This document shows, one piece after another, positions 26,889 through 36,138 of a DNA stretch of 64,000 nt (position 1 is its first letter; each line of letters opens with the position of its first letter). The translations under genes and the position numbers were made by a program. Origin of the DNA: Fundidesulfovibrio terrae (GTDB taxonomy: Bacteria; Desulfobacterota; Desulfovibrionia; Desulfovibrionales; Desulfovibrionaceae); contig NZ_JAKZFS010000003.1 of the NCBI RefSeq assembly GCF_022808915.1, positions 124,001-188,000 of the forward strand, given 5' to 3'. The notes below the pieces were generated by a model, which had not been told where the DNA came from, made no database searches, and worked only from the letters and a program-made list of their open reading frames with translations.

Positions 26889-29537
26889 TTATTCGAACAT
26901 CTGCCGGAGCTTGGTCAGGGTGAAATCCTTGAAGGAAAGGCCCTCGTTCACCGCGCCCACCAGCTTGAGGGGGCTGGCGTACTGGTTGTCCCTCCAGGAG
27001 AAGGTCACGGCGATCTCCACGGGCGAGCGCTCGCTTATGCTCACCACCAATGGGCGGATGTCCACGGTGCGCGAGCCGCGCTTGGTCACGGAAAACCAGG
27101 GGAAGTGCTCGGCGGACATGAACTCGCGCCACTGGGCCATGCGGGCGGCGGCATCGTCGCCGGGCAGCAGGTAGGTCAGCAGGAACTCTTCGGCCACGGG
27201 CTGGGCCACCTTCTTGCCGGGGCCGAGCTCGTCCACCTTGAGAACCCGCAGCCCCTCGGGCAGGGCCGCATCCAGGCGTTCGGCGATCTCCTTGAGAGGA
27301 GCGGGGACGCGCAAAAAGAGCGCGAACCACTCTTCCAGGCTCTCCACGCCGACCGGCAGGGCCCAGCCGAAGGAAATCATGGGCATGGGGTGGAACCCGG
27401 CCGAGAACGAGGGCTTGAGCCCGGAGCGGCGAAGGGCCCGCTCCAGCACGTTGCCCAGCTCCAGCTGGCTCAGGTAGGCCGCCGGGCCGGTCTTGGAGAA
27501 CCACACCCGATAGTGTCCGGCGCGAAGCGTCAGCTCTTCGCGGGCCTGGGGGGGCGTGTTGAGGGGTTTCCCGGACGGGCCGGACGCCTGGGCATCGCCA
27601 GGGCGGTCGGCGCCCGCTTCAGGCGCGGAGCTTTCGTCCAAGGTCGCGGCGTCCATGGCCGCCTTCCACTCGGGCACGGACAGGTTCACCCGGGGCCGGA
27701 TGCCGGGCGCATGGATCTCGGGCTCCTTGCACAGCTCGGAGCAGGCCCCGCACTGCACACAGGCCCCGAAACGGCAATCCGGGGTGCTCTTGCCTTCCAG
27801 GGCGCGCTCGCGCTCCTTGAGAAGATACGCCCTGGACACGCCGCAGCTCAGGTGGTCCCAAGGCAAGGGCGCGACCGTGTCGCGTTCGCGGAAGTACGCT
27901 TCCGTGTCGATCCCGCACTCCTCGAACGCCTGCTCGTAGGGGGGAAGCTCCAGCATGTCCACCCAGCTGGCGAAGAGCCCGCCCAGGCGGTAGGCCCGCT
28001 CCACCGCCGGGGCCAGTTCGCGCCCGCCGCGAGAGAACACTCCTTCCAGCCAGCTCATGCGCGGCTCGTGCCAGCGGATGGTGATCTTCTTGTACGAGGC
28101 CAAAAGCGACTTAATGAGCCCCAGGCGGCGCTCGGTCTCCTCGCGCGAAATCTGGGCGTCCCACTGGAAGGGCGTGTGCGGCTTGGGCACGAAGGTGGAG
28201 ACCGACACCGTCACCTGGAGGCGCTTGGCCCCCCGGGGGGCGCACTGGAGCACCTTCACGGCCAGGTCGGCGATGGCCTCCAGGTCCTCGTCGGTCTCGG
28301 TGGGCAGGCCCATCATGAAGTAGAGCTTGATGGACTGCCAGCCCGAGGCGAAGAGCCTGGTGGCGTGGGCCAGGATGTCCTCTTCGGTGATGCCCTTGTT
28401 GATGACAGCGCGGAGCCTTGCGCTTCCGGCCTCCGGGGCCACGGTGGCTCCGGTGCGCCGGAGCTTGGCCATGAGCCCGAGCATGCGCGGGGTGAGCGTG
28501 CCGGCGCGAAGCGAGGGCAGGCTCACGGCCACCTGGTCGGACAGGCAGCGCGCGGCGGACTGCTCGAAGAGGCTCTCCAGGGCCGAGAAGTCGCCCGTCG
28601 AAAGCGACAGGAAGGACAATTCCTCATAGCCCGAAGCGGAAAGGCCCTCGCCGGTGAGCTCGGCCAGCTTGTGCAGGCTGCGCTCGCGCACCGGGCGGTA
28701 GATCATGCCCGCCTGGCAGAAGCGGCAGCCGCGCGTGCAGCCGCGCGCGATCTCCAGGCTCATGCGGTCGTGCACGGCCTGGCCGCAGGAGACGGCCGGA
28801 AGCAGCGGGAAGGGGGCGGTGTCCAGATCGGCCACCAGGGCCTTTTCCACGCGTTCGTAGCCGGGAACCAGCGGGACCAGGGGAAGTCCACCGGGAGCGG
28901 CGTCCTGGGCGGACGCCTGGACGGCCTCCCCGAAGAACGCGGGCACGTACACGCCCGGCAGGTCCTTGAGCCTGAGAAGCGTCTCGCTCCGGGACAGCTT
29001 TTCGGCCTTGACGCGCTTCAGTTCGTCCAGAAGCGCGGGCAGGGCCTCCTCGCCGTCGCCCAAAATCATCACATCCATGAACGGAGCCAGGGGCTCGGCG
29101 TTGAAGCAGCACCCTCCCCCGGCCAGCACCAACGGGTGCGACGCGTCGCGGTCCGCCGCGTAGAGGGGCAGTCCGGCCAGGTCCAGCATGAAGAGCACGT
29201 TGGTGTAGCAGAGCTCGTGGGTCAGGTGGAAGGCCACCGCGTCCATCTCGCCAAGGGGCGTATCGGACTCCAGTGTGCACAGCGGCGCGCCGTGCTCGCG
29301 CATCACCTCCGCGGCCTCTTTCGTGGGGGCGTAGACCCGTTCGGCCCAGAACTCCTCGCGGCGGTTCACGGCCTCGGACAGGATCTTCTGGCCCAGATAG
29401 CTCATGCCGACCTCGTAAAGGTCGGGGAAAGCCAGGGCGATACGGACGGACACAGTGGCGGGGTCCTTGCGGACCGCGCCCCACTCGGCCCCGGCGTAGT
29501 GGCTGGGCTTGGGAAGAAGACGCAGGATGTGGCGCAT
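26889..29537 (-). CDS. radical SAM protein, TIGR03960-type fused to DUF2344 (TIGR03936)
   Basis: 882 residues. The N-terminal part (about 1-240) resembles a B12-binding-like Rossmann domain (RIALAFPDLYEVGMSYLGQ). The radical SAM core follows, with cluster motif CTRGCRFCQAG and further marks VAPEAGSARLRAVINKGITEE and KLYFMMGLPTETDED. A Cys-rich segment, CRFGACVQCGACSELC near residue 640, may hold a second cluster. The C-terminal 220 or so residues are DUF2344 (YRVWFSKTGPAAYLSQLEL, FSAGFHPMPMISFG). Such fusions are known in Deltaproteobacteria and Clostridia; the reaction is not established, although a role in RNA modification has been proposed for related proteins. Confidence 0.9.
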   Translation of the reverse strand: MRHILRLLPKPSHYAGAEWGAVRKDPATVSVRIALAFPDLYEVGMSYLGQKILSEAVNRREEFWAERVYAPTKEAAEVMREHGAPLCTLESDTPLGEMDAVAFHLTHELCYTNVLFMLDLAGLPLYAADRDASHPLVLAGGGCCFNAEPLAPFMDVMILGDGEEALPALLDELKRVKAEKLSRSETLLRLKDLPGVYVPAFFGEAVQASAQDAAPGGLPLVPLVPGYERVEKALVADLDTAPFPLLPAVSCGQAVHDRMSLEIARGCTRGCRFCQAGMIYRPVRERSLHKLAELTGEGLSASGYEELSFLSLSTGDFSALESLFEQSAARCLSDQVAVSLPSLRAGTLTPRMLGLMAKLRRTGATVAPEAGSARLRAVINKGITEEDILAHATRLFASGWQSIKLYFMMGLPTETDEDLEAIADLAVKVLQCAPRGAKRLQVTVSVSTFVPKPHTPFQWDAQISREETERRLGLIKSLLASYKKITIRWHEPRMSWLEGVFSRGGRELAPAVERAYRLGGLFASWVDMLELPPYEQAFEECGIDTEAYFRERDTVAPLPWDHLSCGVSRAYLLKERERALEGKSTPDCRFGACVQCGACSELCKEPEIHAPGIRPRVNLSVPEWKAAMDAATLDESSAPEAGADRPGDAQASGPSGKPLNTPPQAREELTLRAGHYRVWFSKTGPAAYLSQLELGNVLERALRRSGLKPSFSAGFHPMPMISFGWALPVGVESLEEWFALFLRVPAPLKEIAERLDAALPEGLRVLKVDELGPGKKVAQPVAEEFLLTYLLPGDDAAARMAQWREFMSAEHFPWFSVTKRGSRTVDIRPLVVSISERSPVEIAVTFSWRDNQYASPLKLVGAVNEGLSFKDFTLTKLRQMFE

Positions 29538-29551
29538 AGGTCTCGAAAAGG

Positions 29552-29629
29552 GACCGGCCGCGCGGGGGCGCGGACGCTGGCGACGGATTGGATGCGCCGT
29601 CAGCGGCCGGGCTCCCGGCGCGGCCGGTC
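29552..29629. repeat. long-range inverted repeat
   Basis: GACCGGCCGCGC (29552-29563) and its exact complement GCGCGGCCGGTC (29618-29629) are 54 bases apart, with further GC-rich self-complementary sequence inside. It lies downstream of the leftward 115-residue gene and upstream of the radical SAM start, so it may act as a processing or weak termination structure. Confidence 0.5.
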
Positions 29630-29652
29630 GGGAAAGAAGTTTTGAACCGGAG

Positions 29653-30000
29653 CTATTTCAGGATCAGGCCCGAACCGCTCTTGCCGGCGGGAGCCATCCT
29701 GTTCAGGGCGCTTAAGTCGCGGGCCGAGGAGATGGTCAGGTTCGAGGTGGCCTCGATATACTTGTTCTTGAGTTCCTCGGGGAAGCTCTTGAAGGTGTAG
29801 AGGATGTGCTCGGCCTTGATCTCGCCGCTGATCTCGGTCTCGAAGGGGTAGCCGAAGGGCAGGAGCACCATCTGCACGCCCTGCTGGGTGGGCACGGTCT
29901 GCAGGATGGCCACTTCCTTGAGGCCCTTGGTCTCCTCGTCGTATTTGCCGAGAACGGTCTCGCCGTTGATGATCTTCACCAGGCGGATGTCGTAAGCCAT
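29653..30000 (-). CDS. small conserved protein, possible Sm-like fold
   Basis: 115 residues, ATG preceded by AAAGGAG at 8 bases. The pattern is that of a five-strand beta barrel with a C-terminal tail: IRLVKIINGETVLGKYDE, then EVAILQTVPT, MVLLPFGYPF and an acidic ISGEIKAEHILYTF. This is similar to bacterial LSm-like proteins that lack obvious RNA-binding motifs. The last 20 or so residues are Ser/Ala-rich and probably disordered. It is a single gene placed between the radical SAM gene and the glycan locus. Function unknown; the fold suggestion is by eye only. Confidence 0.75.
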   Translation of the reverse strand: MAYDIRLVKIINGETVLGKYDEETKGLKEVAILQTVPTQQGVQMVLLPFGYPFETEISGEIKAEHILYTFKSFPEELKNKYIEATSNLTISSARDLSALNRMAPAGKSGSGLILK

Positions 30001-30130
30001 ATCGGGGCTCCTTTCGGGGATCGTTTCGTGTGTTAAGACGGGACTAGTTATGTTCGCGGAGCATGCGTGTCAAGGCGTGAGCCGGGATTGGGCGGACCGT
30101 GCGGCCTCCGCATCGGAATCGCCGAAACAC

Positions 30131-31273
30131 TTACCGCGCCTGAGAAGCGAACCGGGGAAGCGCCAGCGCCCGCTCGTAGCCCTGCATGGCCACCTGGGCG
30201 GCGGCGGCCCAGCTGAAGGTCGCGGCCCGGGAAAGCCCGGCCTGCGAAAGCTGCGCACGAAGCGACGCGTCGCCCTCCAGGCGAGCCATGGCCGCCGCGA
30301 TGGCGGAACCGTCCAGCGGGTCGACGAGAAGCGCCGCGTCGCCGGCCACTTCCGGCAGGCTGGACACATTGGACGTGATCACCGGCGCGCCCAGGCTCAT
30401 GGCCTCCAGCACCGGCAGGCCGAAGCCCTCGAACAGCGACGGATACACGAACCCGAAGCAGTTGGCGTAGAGCCAGGCCAGCTCCGCGTCGTCCACGTAG
30501 CCCGTGAGCTTCACCCGGCCCGTGAGACCGAGGTCGGCCAACCTGCGGGCCACGTCCTCCATGAGCCAGCCGCGCCCGCCAGCCAGCACGAGCTGCCTGT
30601 TGCCCGGAAGCTTGGACAGGGCCTCGAACAGGCGCTCCTGGTTCTTGCGCGGCTCGATGGTGCCCACGCACAGCCAGTACTGCCCCGGAGCGACGCCGCG
30701 CAGGCGCTTGGGGGGCGTCTGGGGGCTCTGGGCGCCGAACCGGCTGGCCAGGTGCATCACCGCCGTGCGTTCGCGCGGATAGTGCGGGTAGACGCGCAGA
30801 AAATGTTCAAGCGTCGCTTGAGATATTGAAAGAATGAAATCCGCGCGCAGGCTCGCCCCGAACACTCCCGTAAGGCACCCGACGCGGTTCTGCTCGGTGG
30901 TCCACTGGGGGTTCTCCATGAAGGAGAGGTCGTAGAGCGTGTAGACCAGCCGGGCCTTCGCAAGCCCTGTGGGACAGAAGAAGTTGTTGGAGTGGACGAT
31001 GTCCGGGCTGCCCAGGCGGGATTCGAAATCCGCCGGGGGATTTCGCCAGAACGTCTTGCTTTTCTCGAACCAGCGGAAGGTCGGCCCCAGTTTGCACCCG
31101 GAACCGGGGCAGGAGCAGGCCTTGGGGTTCGGCTCCCAGTAGAGGTCGCCGAAGTGGGGGTAGAAGACGAAGTCCGTGCCGCGCGCGGCCAGGGCGTTGA
31201 CCAGCCCGTAGGCCAGGTAGCCGCACCCGGCCTTGCCCGCGCCGGTCTGGCTGACGTCGAAGCCTACGAGCAC
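30131..31273 (-). CDS. glycosyltransferase family 4
   Basis: 380 residues with two Rossmann domains, GT-B fold. Donor-side signatures are LCVGTIEPRKNQERLFEAL, LTGYVDDAELAWLYANC, YPSLFEGFGLPVLEAMSLG and SSLPEVAGDAALLVDP, where the EGFGLPVLEA Glu residues contact the nucleotide sugar. An unusual Cys cluster, ACSCPGSGCKLG, occurs near residue 52 in the acceptor domain, absent from the other GT4 proteins here. It is the last gene of the leftward arm of the glycan locus, 3 bases after the GT2 gene. Acceptor and sugar cannot be predicted. Confidence 0.92.
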   Translation of the reverse strand: MLVGFDVSQTGAGKAGCGYLAYGLVNALAARGTDFVFYPHFGDLYWEPNPKACSCPGSGCKLGPTFRWFEKSKTFWRNPPADFESRLGSPDIVHSNNFFCPTGLAKARLVYTLYDLSFMENPQWTTEQNRVGCLTGVFGASLRADFILSISQATLEHFLRVYPHYPRERTAVMHLASRFGAQSPQTPPKRLRGVAPGQYWLCVGTIEPRKNQERLFEALSKLPGNRQLVLAGGRGWLMEDVARRLADLGLTGRVKLTGYVDDAELAWLYANCFGFVYPSLFEGFGLPVLEAMSLGAPVITSNVSSLPEVAGDAALLVDPLDGSAIAAAMARLEGDASLRAQLSQAGLSRAATFSWAAAAQVAMQGYERALALPRFASQAR

Positions 31274-31276
31274 GGT

Positions 31277-32128
31277 CTAACGCACCCAGCTCTTCACGGT
31301 CTTCCACAGCCCGCGCGAGACTCCGTGGTTCCACTTCAGGCTCGCGCCCAGCGCCGCGGCCGCGATCATCACCGTGGTGTACCTCTTGGCCGGGTCGAAC
31401 CCCATCTTGTCGCGCAGCAGCGTATGCGCCCAGTTGCACAGCCACTTGTCCGGCACGTAGCCCAGGGTGTCCGCCATCATGGAGTTGATCTCAGTGTGCA
31501 CCTGCAAACGCTGGCCCAGCGTCTTGGTGTCCGGGTAGAAGCGCGATCCAGCCAGCTTCTTCTCCAGGTAGTCGAAGCGTGCCCCGGCCAATCCCAGGCG
31601 CAGCCAGAATTCGTAGTCCATGCAGTAGCGCAGGTTCACGTCCGGCAGCCCCCAGCGCCCGATCACCCGGCGGCGGAAGAACAGCGCGGGCTGGCAGATG
31701 AAGCAGTATTCCTCCAGCCGGTCCATGTTGAAGGGCGCGGTGGGATAGTCCTCGATGAAGTTGTCGTCCACGTCGATGTGGTCGGCCATGCCGTAGACCA
31801 CGTCGCACTCGGGATGGGCCTCGAAGTGCTCCATGACCGCCTTAAGCGCCCCGGGATAATACACGTCGTCGGAGTTGAGCCAGCCGATCACGTCCCCCTG
31901 GGACACGGCGATGCCCTTGTTGAGGGCGTCGGTCTGGCCCTTGTCGCTCTCGGACACGAAGTGCAGCCTGCCCTCGTAGGGCTTGACCACGTCGGCGGTG
32001 TCGTCGCAGCTGCCGCCGTCCATGACCACGTACTCCACGGGCACGCCCTGGGAGAGCACGGATTCGATGGTGCGCTGGATGAAACGGCCCTGGTTGAACG
32101 AGGGGGTGACGACGGAGAGGGTCAGCAT
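31277..32128 (-). CDS. glycosyltransferase family 2
   Basis: 283 residues with a single GT-A fold. SVVTPSFNQGRFIQRTIESV opens the nucleotide-binding part; the metal-binding DxD-like motif is in GWLNSDDVYY, and a catalytic-base region follows at RYCMDYEFWLRLGLAG. It has no membrane helices apart from a weak one near the C-terminus (VMIAAAALGASLKW). It overlaps the upstream GT4 gene by 7 bases (ATGCTGA). It is clearly related to the GT2 gene on the other side of the exporter genes, sharing VTPSFNQ and WLNSDD. Confidence 0.92.
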   Translation of the reverse strand: MLTLSVVTPSFNQGRFIQRTIESVLSQGVPVEYVVMDGGSCDDTADVVKPYEGRLHFVSESDKGQTDALNKGIAVSQGDVIGWLNSDDVYYPGALKAVMEHFEAHPECDVVYGMADHIDVDDNFIEDYPTAPFNMDRLEEYCFICQPALFFRRRVIGRWGLPDVNLRYCMDYEFWLRLGLAGARFDYLEKKLAGSRFYPDTKTLGQRLQVHTEINSMMADTLGYVPDKWLCNWAHTLLRDKMGFDPAKRYTTVMIAAAALGASLKWNHGVSRGLWKTVKSWVR

Positions 32129-33786
32129 GGGGTGCTCCCGAGGAGATCGGTTTCGTGCGCGCCCGTGAGCGCGAGCGTGAGGCAGCGAAGGCCGGGTACG
32201 GAGTCATGCCCGGCAGGAAGATCGAAGAGGATTTCCAGGCAGCCGCCGTAGGGGCTGGCCAGGCGTGTGATGTCCAGGGTGGCTCCGGGGGCAAGTGCGG
32301 CGCGCGGGGCCAGGAGCTTGCCGTTGAGGAAGGCCTCGTAAGCCACCGGGGCGTCGCCCTCGTTGCGGAAGCGGGCTTCGACCCACTGCCTGCCCGAAGC
32401 CGGGCCGAAGGCGACGAACACCCGCCCGCTGACTGCGTCGCGGCTCACGCCTTCGCAGGCGACGCTCTGGGAGCCGAGCCCGCGCATGGCCTCGTCCAGT
32501 AGTTCCAGGTAGCCCTGGGCCATGACCTGCGGCCCGCCCAGGGTCGCGGCGCGGACACGGCCCTTGTCGGCAAGCTCGGCGGCCAGCCCCGGCTCGGTGG
32601 CGATGCGGGCGATGGATGCGGCCACGTCCTCGGGCTTTCGCGGGTCGAAATAGAGCACGGCGTCGCCGCCCACTTCGGGCAGGCTTGTGACGTCTGAGCA
32701 CAGTACCGGCACGCCCATGGACATGGCCTCGGCCACGGGCATGCCGTAGCCCTCGAAGAGCGAGGGGAAAATGAGCGCCAGGGCTCCGGCGGTGAGGGCG
32801 GCGAGGTCGTCGTCGGAGACGTAGCCGGTGAAGGCCACCCGGCCGGCCAGCCCCATGGAGGCGGCGGCCTGCTTGAGCTCCCGGGCAAGGCCGGTGTCGG
32901 CTCCGGTCAGCACCAGCTTGAGCCCGGACTCGGGATTGGCCTTGGCGAAGAGCCCGAAGGCCGTGAGCAGAACGGCGTGGTTCTTGTGGGGCCAGAAGTT
33001 GGCCGGGAAGATGAGATACCCCCGACGGGTGAGTTCCAAGCGCGAGAGAACCGCGTCGATCTCGGCGTCCGACGGCACGCTCAGGCGTTCGGGCAGGCAG
33101 ATGTGTACGGTACGCACTTTCTCGGGGGGCAGGTTGCCGTATTCGAGCACGGTCTTGCGCACGTAGTCCGAGATGCAGGCCAGCCGGGCCGAGCGCCTGG
33201 CGGCCAGTTGGAAGGTCTGGTCGCGGCCGCGCGCCTCGGCGTCGGAGAAGAACTGCGGATAGTAGTGGTACTGCAGATCGTAGATGATGGAGACCAGCGG
33301 GATGTCCTGATGCTGGAAATAGGGCCGGGTGAAAGGGCAGAACCAGGCGTCGATGGGACGGCCCAGGAGCTTTCGCGGCGGCTGCACCTGCCACTTGCGC
33401 CCGGCAGGAACCACGGCCAAGTTGGCGCATTCCAGAGACTTGAGCTCCGGCAGGGTTTCCGGGTTGGCGGCCAGCACGAAGGTCCAGTCCGGGGCCATGG
33501 CGGCCATGGTTTCGAGCAAATTCAGGGTGAACACCTTGGCCCCGCCGTTGGCCCCCCCGGGCAGAAGCGGCAAGAGGTCCACGGCGATGAGCGGCTTCTC
33601 TCCCGGGCGGCGCTCGACGGCCAGGGCCGGAGCCAGGCGCCTGAGCGCGCGCCAGCCCAGGTCCCACCAGCGCCAGAGCTTCTGGTTCAGCATCAGCGCC
33701 CGGTCGAACAGGGCGGGCAAGGGGGCCTCGGCGCGAAAGCCCGTGGAGATGTCGCGGATGACCGCCTTGAAATCGTCGTTTTTCAT
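32122..33786 (-). CDS. glycosyltransferase family 4 with C-terminal beta-rich extension
   Basis: 554 residues. The GT4 part spans about 60-440: GGANGGAKVFTLNLLETMA (acceptor-side loop), IYDLQYHYYPQFFS, FPANFWPHKNHAVLLTAFGL, FPSLFEGYGMPVAEAMSMG and TSLPEVGGDAVLYFDP. About 60 residues precede it, and 110 or so residues follow after the usual family end, with alternating hydrophobic pattern (VFVAFGPASGRQWVEARFRN), probably a carbohydrate-binding-like beta sandwich. The start forms an ATGA overlap with the Wzt-type gene, so translation is coupled to the exporter. The frame runs open upstream through wzt, but the protein clearly begins here. Confidence 0.9.
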   Translation of the reverse strand: MKNDDFKAVIRDISTGFRAEAPLPALFDRALMLNQKLWRWWDLGWRALRRLAPALAVERRPGEKPLIAVDLLPLLPGGANGGAKVFTLNLLETMAAMAPDWTFVLAANPETLPELKSLECANLAVVPAGRKWQVQPPRKLLGRPIDAWFCPFTRPYFQHQDIPLVSIIYDLQYHYYPQFFSDAEARGRDQTFQLAARRSARLACISDYVRKTVLEYGNLPPEKVRTVHICLPERLSVPSDAEIDAVLSRLELTRRGYLIFPANFWPHKNHAVLLTAFGLFAKANPESGLKLVLTGADTGLARELKQAAASMGLAGRVAFTGYVSDDDLAALTAGALALIFPSLFEGYGMPVAEAMSMGVPVLCSDVTSLPEVGGDAVLYFDPRKPEDVAASIARIATEPGLAAELADKGRVRAATLGGPQVMAQGYLELLDEAMRGLGSQSVACEGVSRDAVSGRVFVAFGPASGRQWVEARFRNEGDAPVAYEAFLNGKLLAPRAALAPGATLDITRLASPYGGCLEILFDLPAGHDSVPGLRCLTLALTGAHETDLLGSTPC

Positions 33787-35216
33787 GCGCTCTGTTTGTC
33801 CGATGCGGGGCGGGCTTCCGCTTGCGTCTGGGGATTTGGTTCGTCCGGCGCGCAGGTGCCGGGCAGGAATGCCGCGCGCGCCGTGCCCGGCAGGTTGGCC
33901 ACACCGTGGTGGGTGAGCTGCACCGGGGTGGTGTCGGCGGTGCGAAAGGTGACGGCCAGGCTCCCCACGTTCGAGAGGGTGGAGAGCACGGTGTTCCTGG
34001 AATCGAGCTCCGGGTGGGTCATCTCGGCGCGGCGGGCGAAGTCCCGGGCAGCCATGGTGGTGAGCCCCACGCCGAAGGTGTACTCCCCGATGCCCAGATC
34101 GAGCTTGAGCTCGTAAGCGAAGCGCAGCACAGACCCGGCGGGGACGTGCTCGGGCACCCTGCAGTCGAACTGCAAGGTGTTCTTGCCGAAGACGATGACG
34201 CCCTTCTCGCTTATGAGTTCCACCCCGGCCACGGGCACCTCCATATCGGCGTGGGCGCGATACTCCACGAAGAACCGGGCCGTGTCGCCCTGCTCGAAGG
34301 CTCTCGCCGGGAGGTTCTGGCAATCGAGCACGGCCACGCGGGCGCACTCGGCCATGCCCGATTCGGCACGGCCCGCGTTCGTAAGATCGATGAAGGCGTC
34401 GTCCTGGGGCCAGAAGTCCTCCTGGCCGAAACCTTCGACCTCTGCAGGACGGGCGGCCAGTGAACACGTGGCGGAGGCCCCGGGCGAGGCGGCCAGCATG
34501 TAGAGCTTCACGCCGTCCATGGAGGGGCCGAGGAACTTCACCCGGCCACGCTCGAGATACAGCGTCCTGGAGCAGAACTGGGCCACGTCGTTCATGGCGT
34601 GGGACACCAGGATCACGGCCACGCCCGTATCCATGAGGCTTTGCAGGCGGGCGTAGCATTTCTGGCGGAAGAACACGTCGCCCACGGCCAGGGCCTCGTC
34701 CACGATGAGCACTTCGGGCTCGAGGCAGATGGTCACGGCGAAGGCCAGGCGCAGGAACATGCCCGAGGAATAGGTGCGCACAGGCTGGTCGATGTGCGCA
34801 CCGATGTCGGCGAAGGACAAAATGTCGTCCATGCGCTCCTCGGCCACCCTGCGTGGAACGCCCAGGACCGCCGCGTTGATGAACACGTTCTGGCGGCCGG
34901 TAAAGTCCGGCTTGAAGCCGCTGCCCAGCTCCAGAAGCGCGGCCACGCGCTCCGGGGTCTCGATGCGCCCGGCCGTGGGCGCGAGCACCCCGGCCATGAC
35001 CTGCAAGAGCGTGGACTTGCCCGCGCCGTTGCGGCCGATGATGCCGAAGGCCTCGCCGGGCTCGATGGTGAAGGACACATCCTTGAGCGCCCAGTGCTCC
35101 TTGTAGTAGGTGCGCCCGCCCACGGCCAGAAGCTGGCGCAGGCGGTCCTGGGGGCGCTTGTAGAGGTGGTAGACCTTGCTCACCCCCTCGACGGTGACGA
35201 GGGGGCTAGAGGACAT
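33783..35216 (-). CDS. wzt: polysaccharide ABC exporter ATPase with Wzt-type C-terminal domain
   Basis: 477 residues. ATPase domain about 1-245: GIIGRNGAGKSTLLQVMAGV (Walker A), ELGSGFKPDFTGRQNVFIN, YSSGMFLRLAFAV (signature) and EVLIVDEALAVGD (Walker B). The remaining 230 or so residues form the Wzt carbohydrate-binding type domain (WPQDDAFIDLTNAG, GVELISEKGVIVFGKNTLQF, ELKLDLGIGEYTFGVGL), which in O-antigen exporters recognises the finished glycan. It energises export through the adjacent permease, whose gene end it overlaps by 11 bases. A ribosome site is weak, consistent with coupling. Confidence 0.92.
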   Translation of the reverse strand: MSSSPLVTVEGVSKVYHLYKRPQDRLRQLLAVGGRTYYKEHWALKDVSFTIEPGEAFGIIGRNGAGKSTLLQVMAGVLAPTAGRIETPERVAALLELGSGFKPDFTGRQNVFINAAVLGVPRRVAEERMDDILSFADIGAHIDQPVRTYSSGMFLRLAFAVTICLEPEVLIVDEALAVGDVFFRQKCYARLQSLMDTGVAVILVSHAMNDVAQFCSRTLYLERGRVKFLGPSMDGVKLYMLAASPGASATCSLAARPAEVEGFGQEDFWPQDDAFIDLTNAGRAESGMAECARVAVLDCQNLPARAFEQGDTARFFVEYRAHADMEVPVAGVELISEKGVIVFGKNTLQFDCRVPEHVPAGSVLRFAYELKLDLGIGEYTFGVGLTTMAARDFARRAEMTHPELDSRNTVLSTLSNVGSLAVTFRTADTTPVQLTHHGVANLPGTARAAFLPGTCAPDEPNPQTQAEARPASDKQSA

Positions 35217-36081
35217 CGGCGAACACCTTCTTGAGCTGCATGAACCAGGCGAACCCGGCCAGCAGGAACACGGCGGAGAAAGCCGTCGTGAGCCCCAGCG
35301 CCGTCCAGTCCGGCTCAAGGCCCCACAGGAGCGTGCGCCGGAAATGCTCGATGACCACATGCAGGGGATTGAGCGCCAGAAGCGGCCTGTAGCGATCGGG
35401 GACGGCCGAGAGCGGATAGACGATCGGGGTCAGGAAGAAATAGAGCTGCATGAAGGCGGTGATCATGTGCCCCACGTCCTTGGCGGCCACGCCCACGGGG
35501 GCCAGCCACAGCCCGAGCCCGGCGGCGAGCAGGGCCAGGGGCACGTAGCCCAGGGGAGCCAAAAGCGCGGTCTCGGGCAGGCCAGCCCCGGTTGCCAGGC
35601 GCGCGGCGCACACAAGGCCCAAGGACAAAAGCGACTGGACGGTCAGGGCCAGGGCCACGCTCACCGGCAGCACCTCCAGCGGAAAGACCACCTTTTTCAC
35701 GAAGTTCACGTTCTCGCTCATGACCAGCGCCCCACGCGAAGCCGCGCCGGAGACCACCTCGAAGCAGGCCAGTCCGGTCAAAAGCGACAGGGCGAACTCC
35801 ATCACCCCGCCCTGCCCGGCTCCACTCCAGGAGGTCTTGAACACGGCCGAGAACACAAAGGTGTAGACGCCCAGCGTGACCAGCGGGGTGATGAGGCTCC
35901 ACAGGGGGCCGAGCATGGTGCCCTGGTAGCGGCCCGAGAACTCCAGGCGGGTGAACTCGCGCAGAAGCTCCCGGCAGCGCAGGAAATGGACGAAGACCCC
36001 AAGAGGGGATGCCAGGGCGAGGCTCTGGCGCAGAGTGGTGGTGAGCCCCGCGTGCGGCTGGGCCAGGATGGTCTTGCGCAT
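35206..36081 (-). CDS. wzm: polysaccharide ABC exporter permease
   Basis: 291 residues with six membrane helices, ABC-2 type. Typical Wzm/TagG-like marks are LLREFTRLEFSGRYQGTMLG before TM1, LWSLITPLVTLGVYTFVFSA, ENVNFVKKVVFPLEVLPVS, and YFFLTPIVYPLSAVPDRYR with LNPLHVVIEHFRRTLLWG. It exports a lipid-linked polysaccharide across the inner membrane with the Wzt-type ATPase. It is the first gene of the leftward arm; only 57 bases separate it from the divergent GT4 gene, so both arms are probably driven from this short region. Confidence 0.93.
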   Translation of the reverse strand: MRKTILAQPHAGLTTTLRQSLALASPLGVFVHFLRCRELLREFTRLEFSGRYQGTMLGPLWSLITPLVTLGVYTFVFSAVFKTSWSGAGQGGVMEFALSLLTGLACFEVVSGAASRGALVMSENVNFVKKVVFPLEVLPVSVALALTVQSLLSLGLVCAARLATGAGLPETALLAPLGYVPLALLAAGLGLWLAPVGVAAKDVGHMITAFMQLYFFLTPIVYPLSAVPDRYRPLLALNPLHVVIEHFRRTLLWGLEPDWTALGLTTAFSAVFLLAGFAWFMQLKKVFADVL

Positions 36082-36138
36082 GAACAGACTTGCCTATTCC
36101 AGAAATTTAACGCATGTCAACGCGCCGGAGCCCCCTGA

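Noticed and set aside
29552-29629. Inverted repeat as a mobile-element terminus
   Set aside because: The 54-base interior has no gene and there are no flanking direct repeats; more likely an RNA structure.
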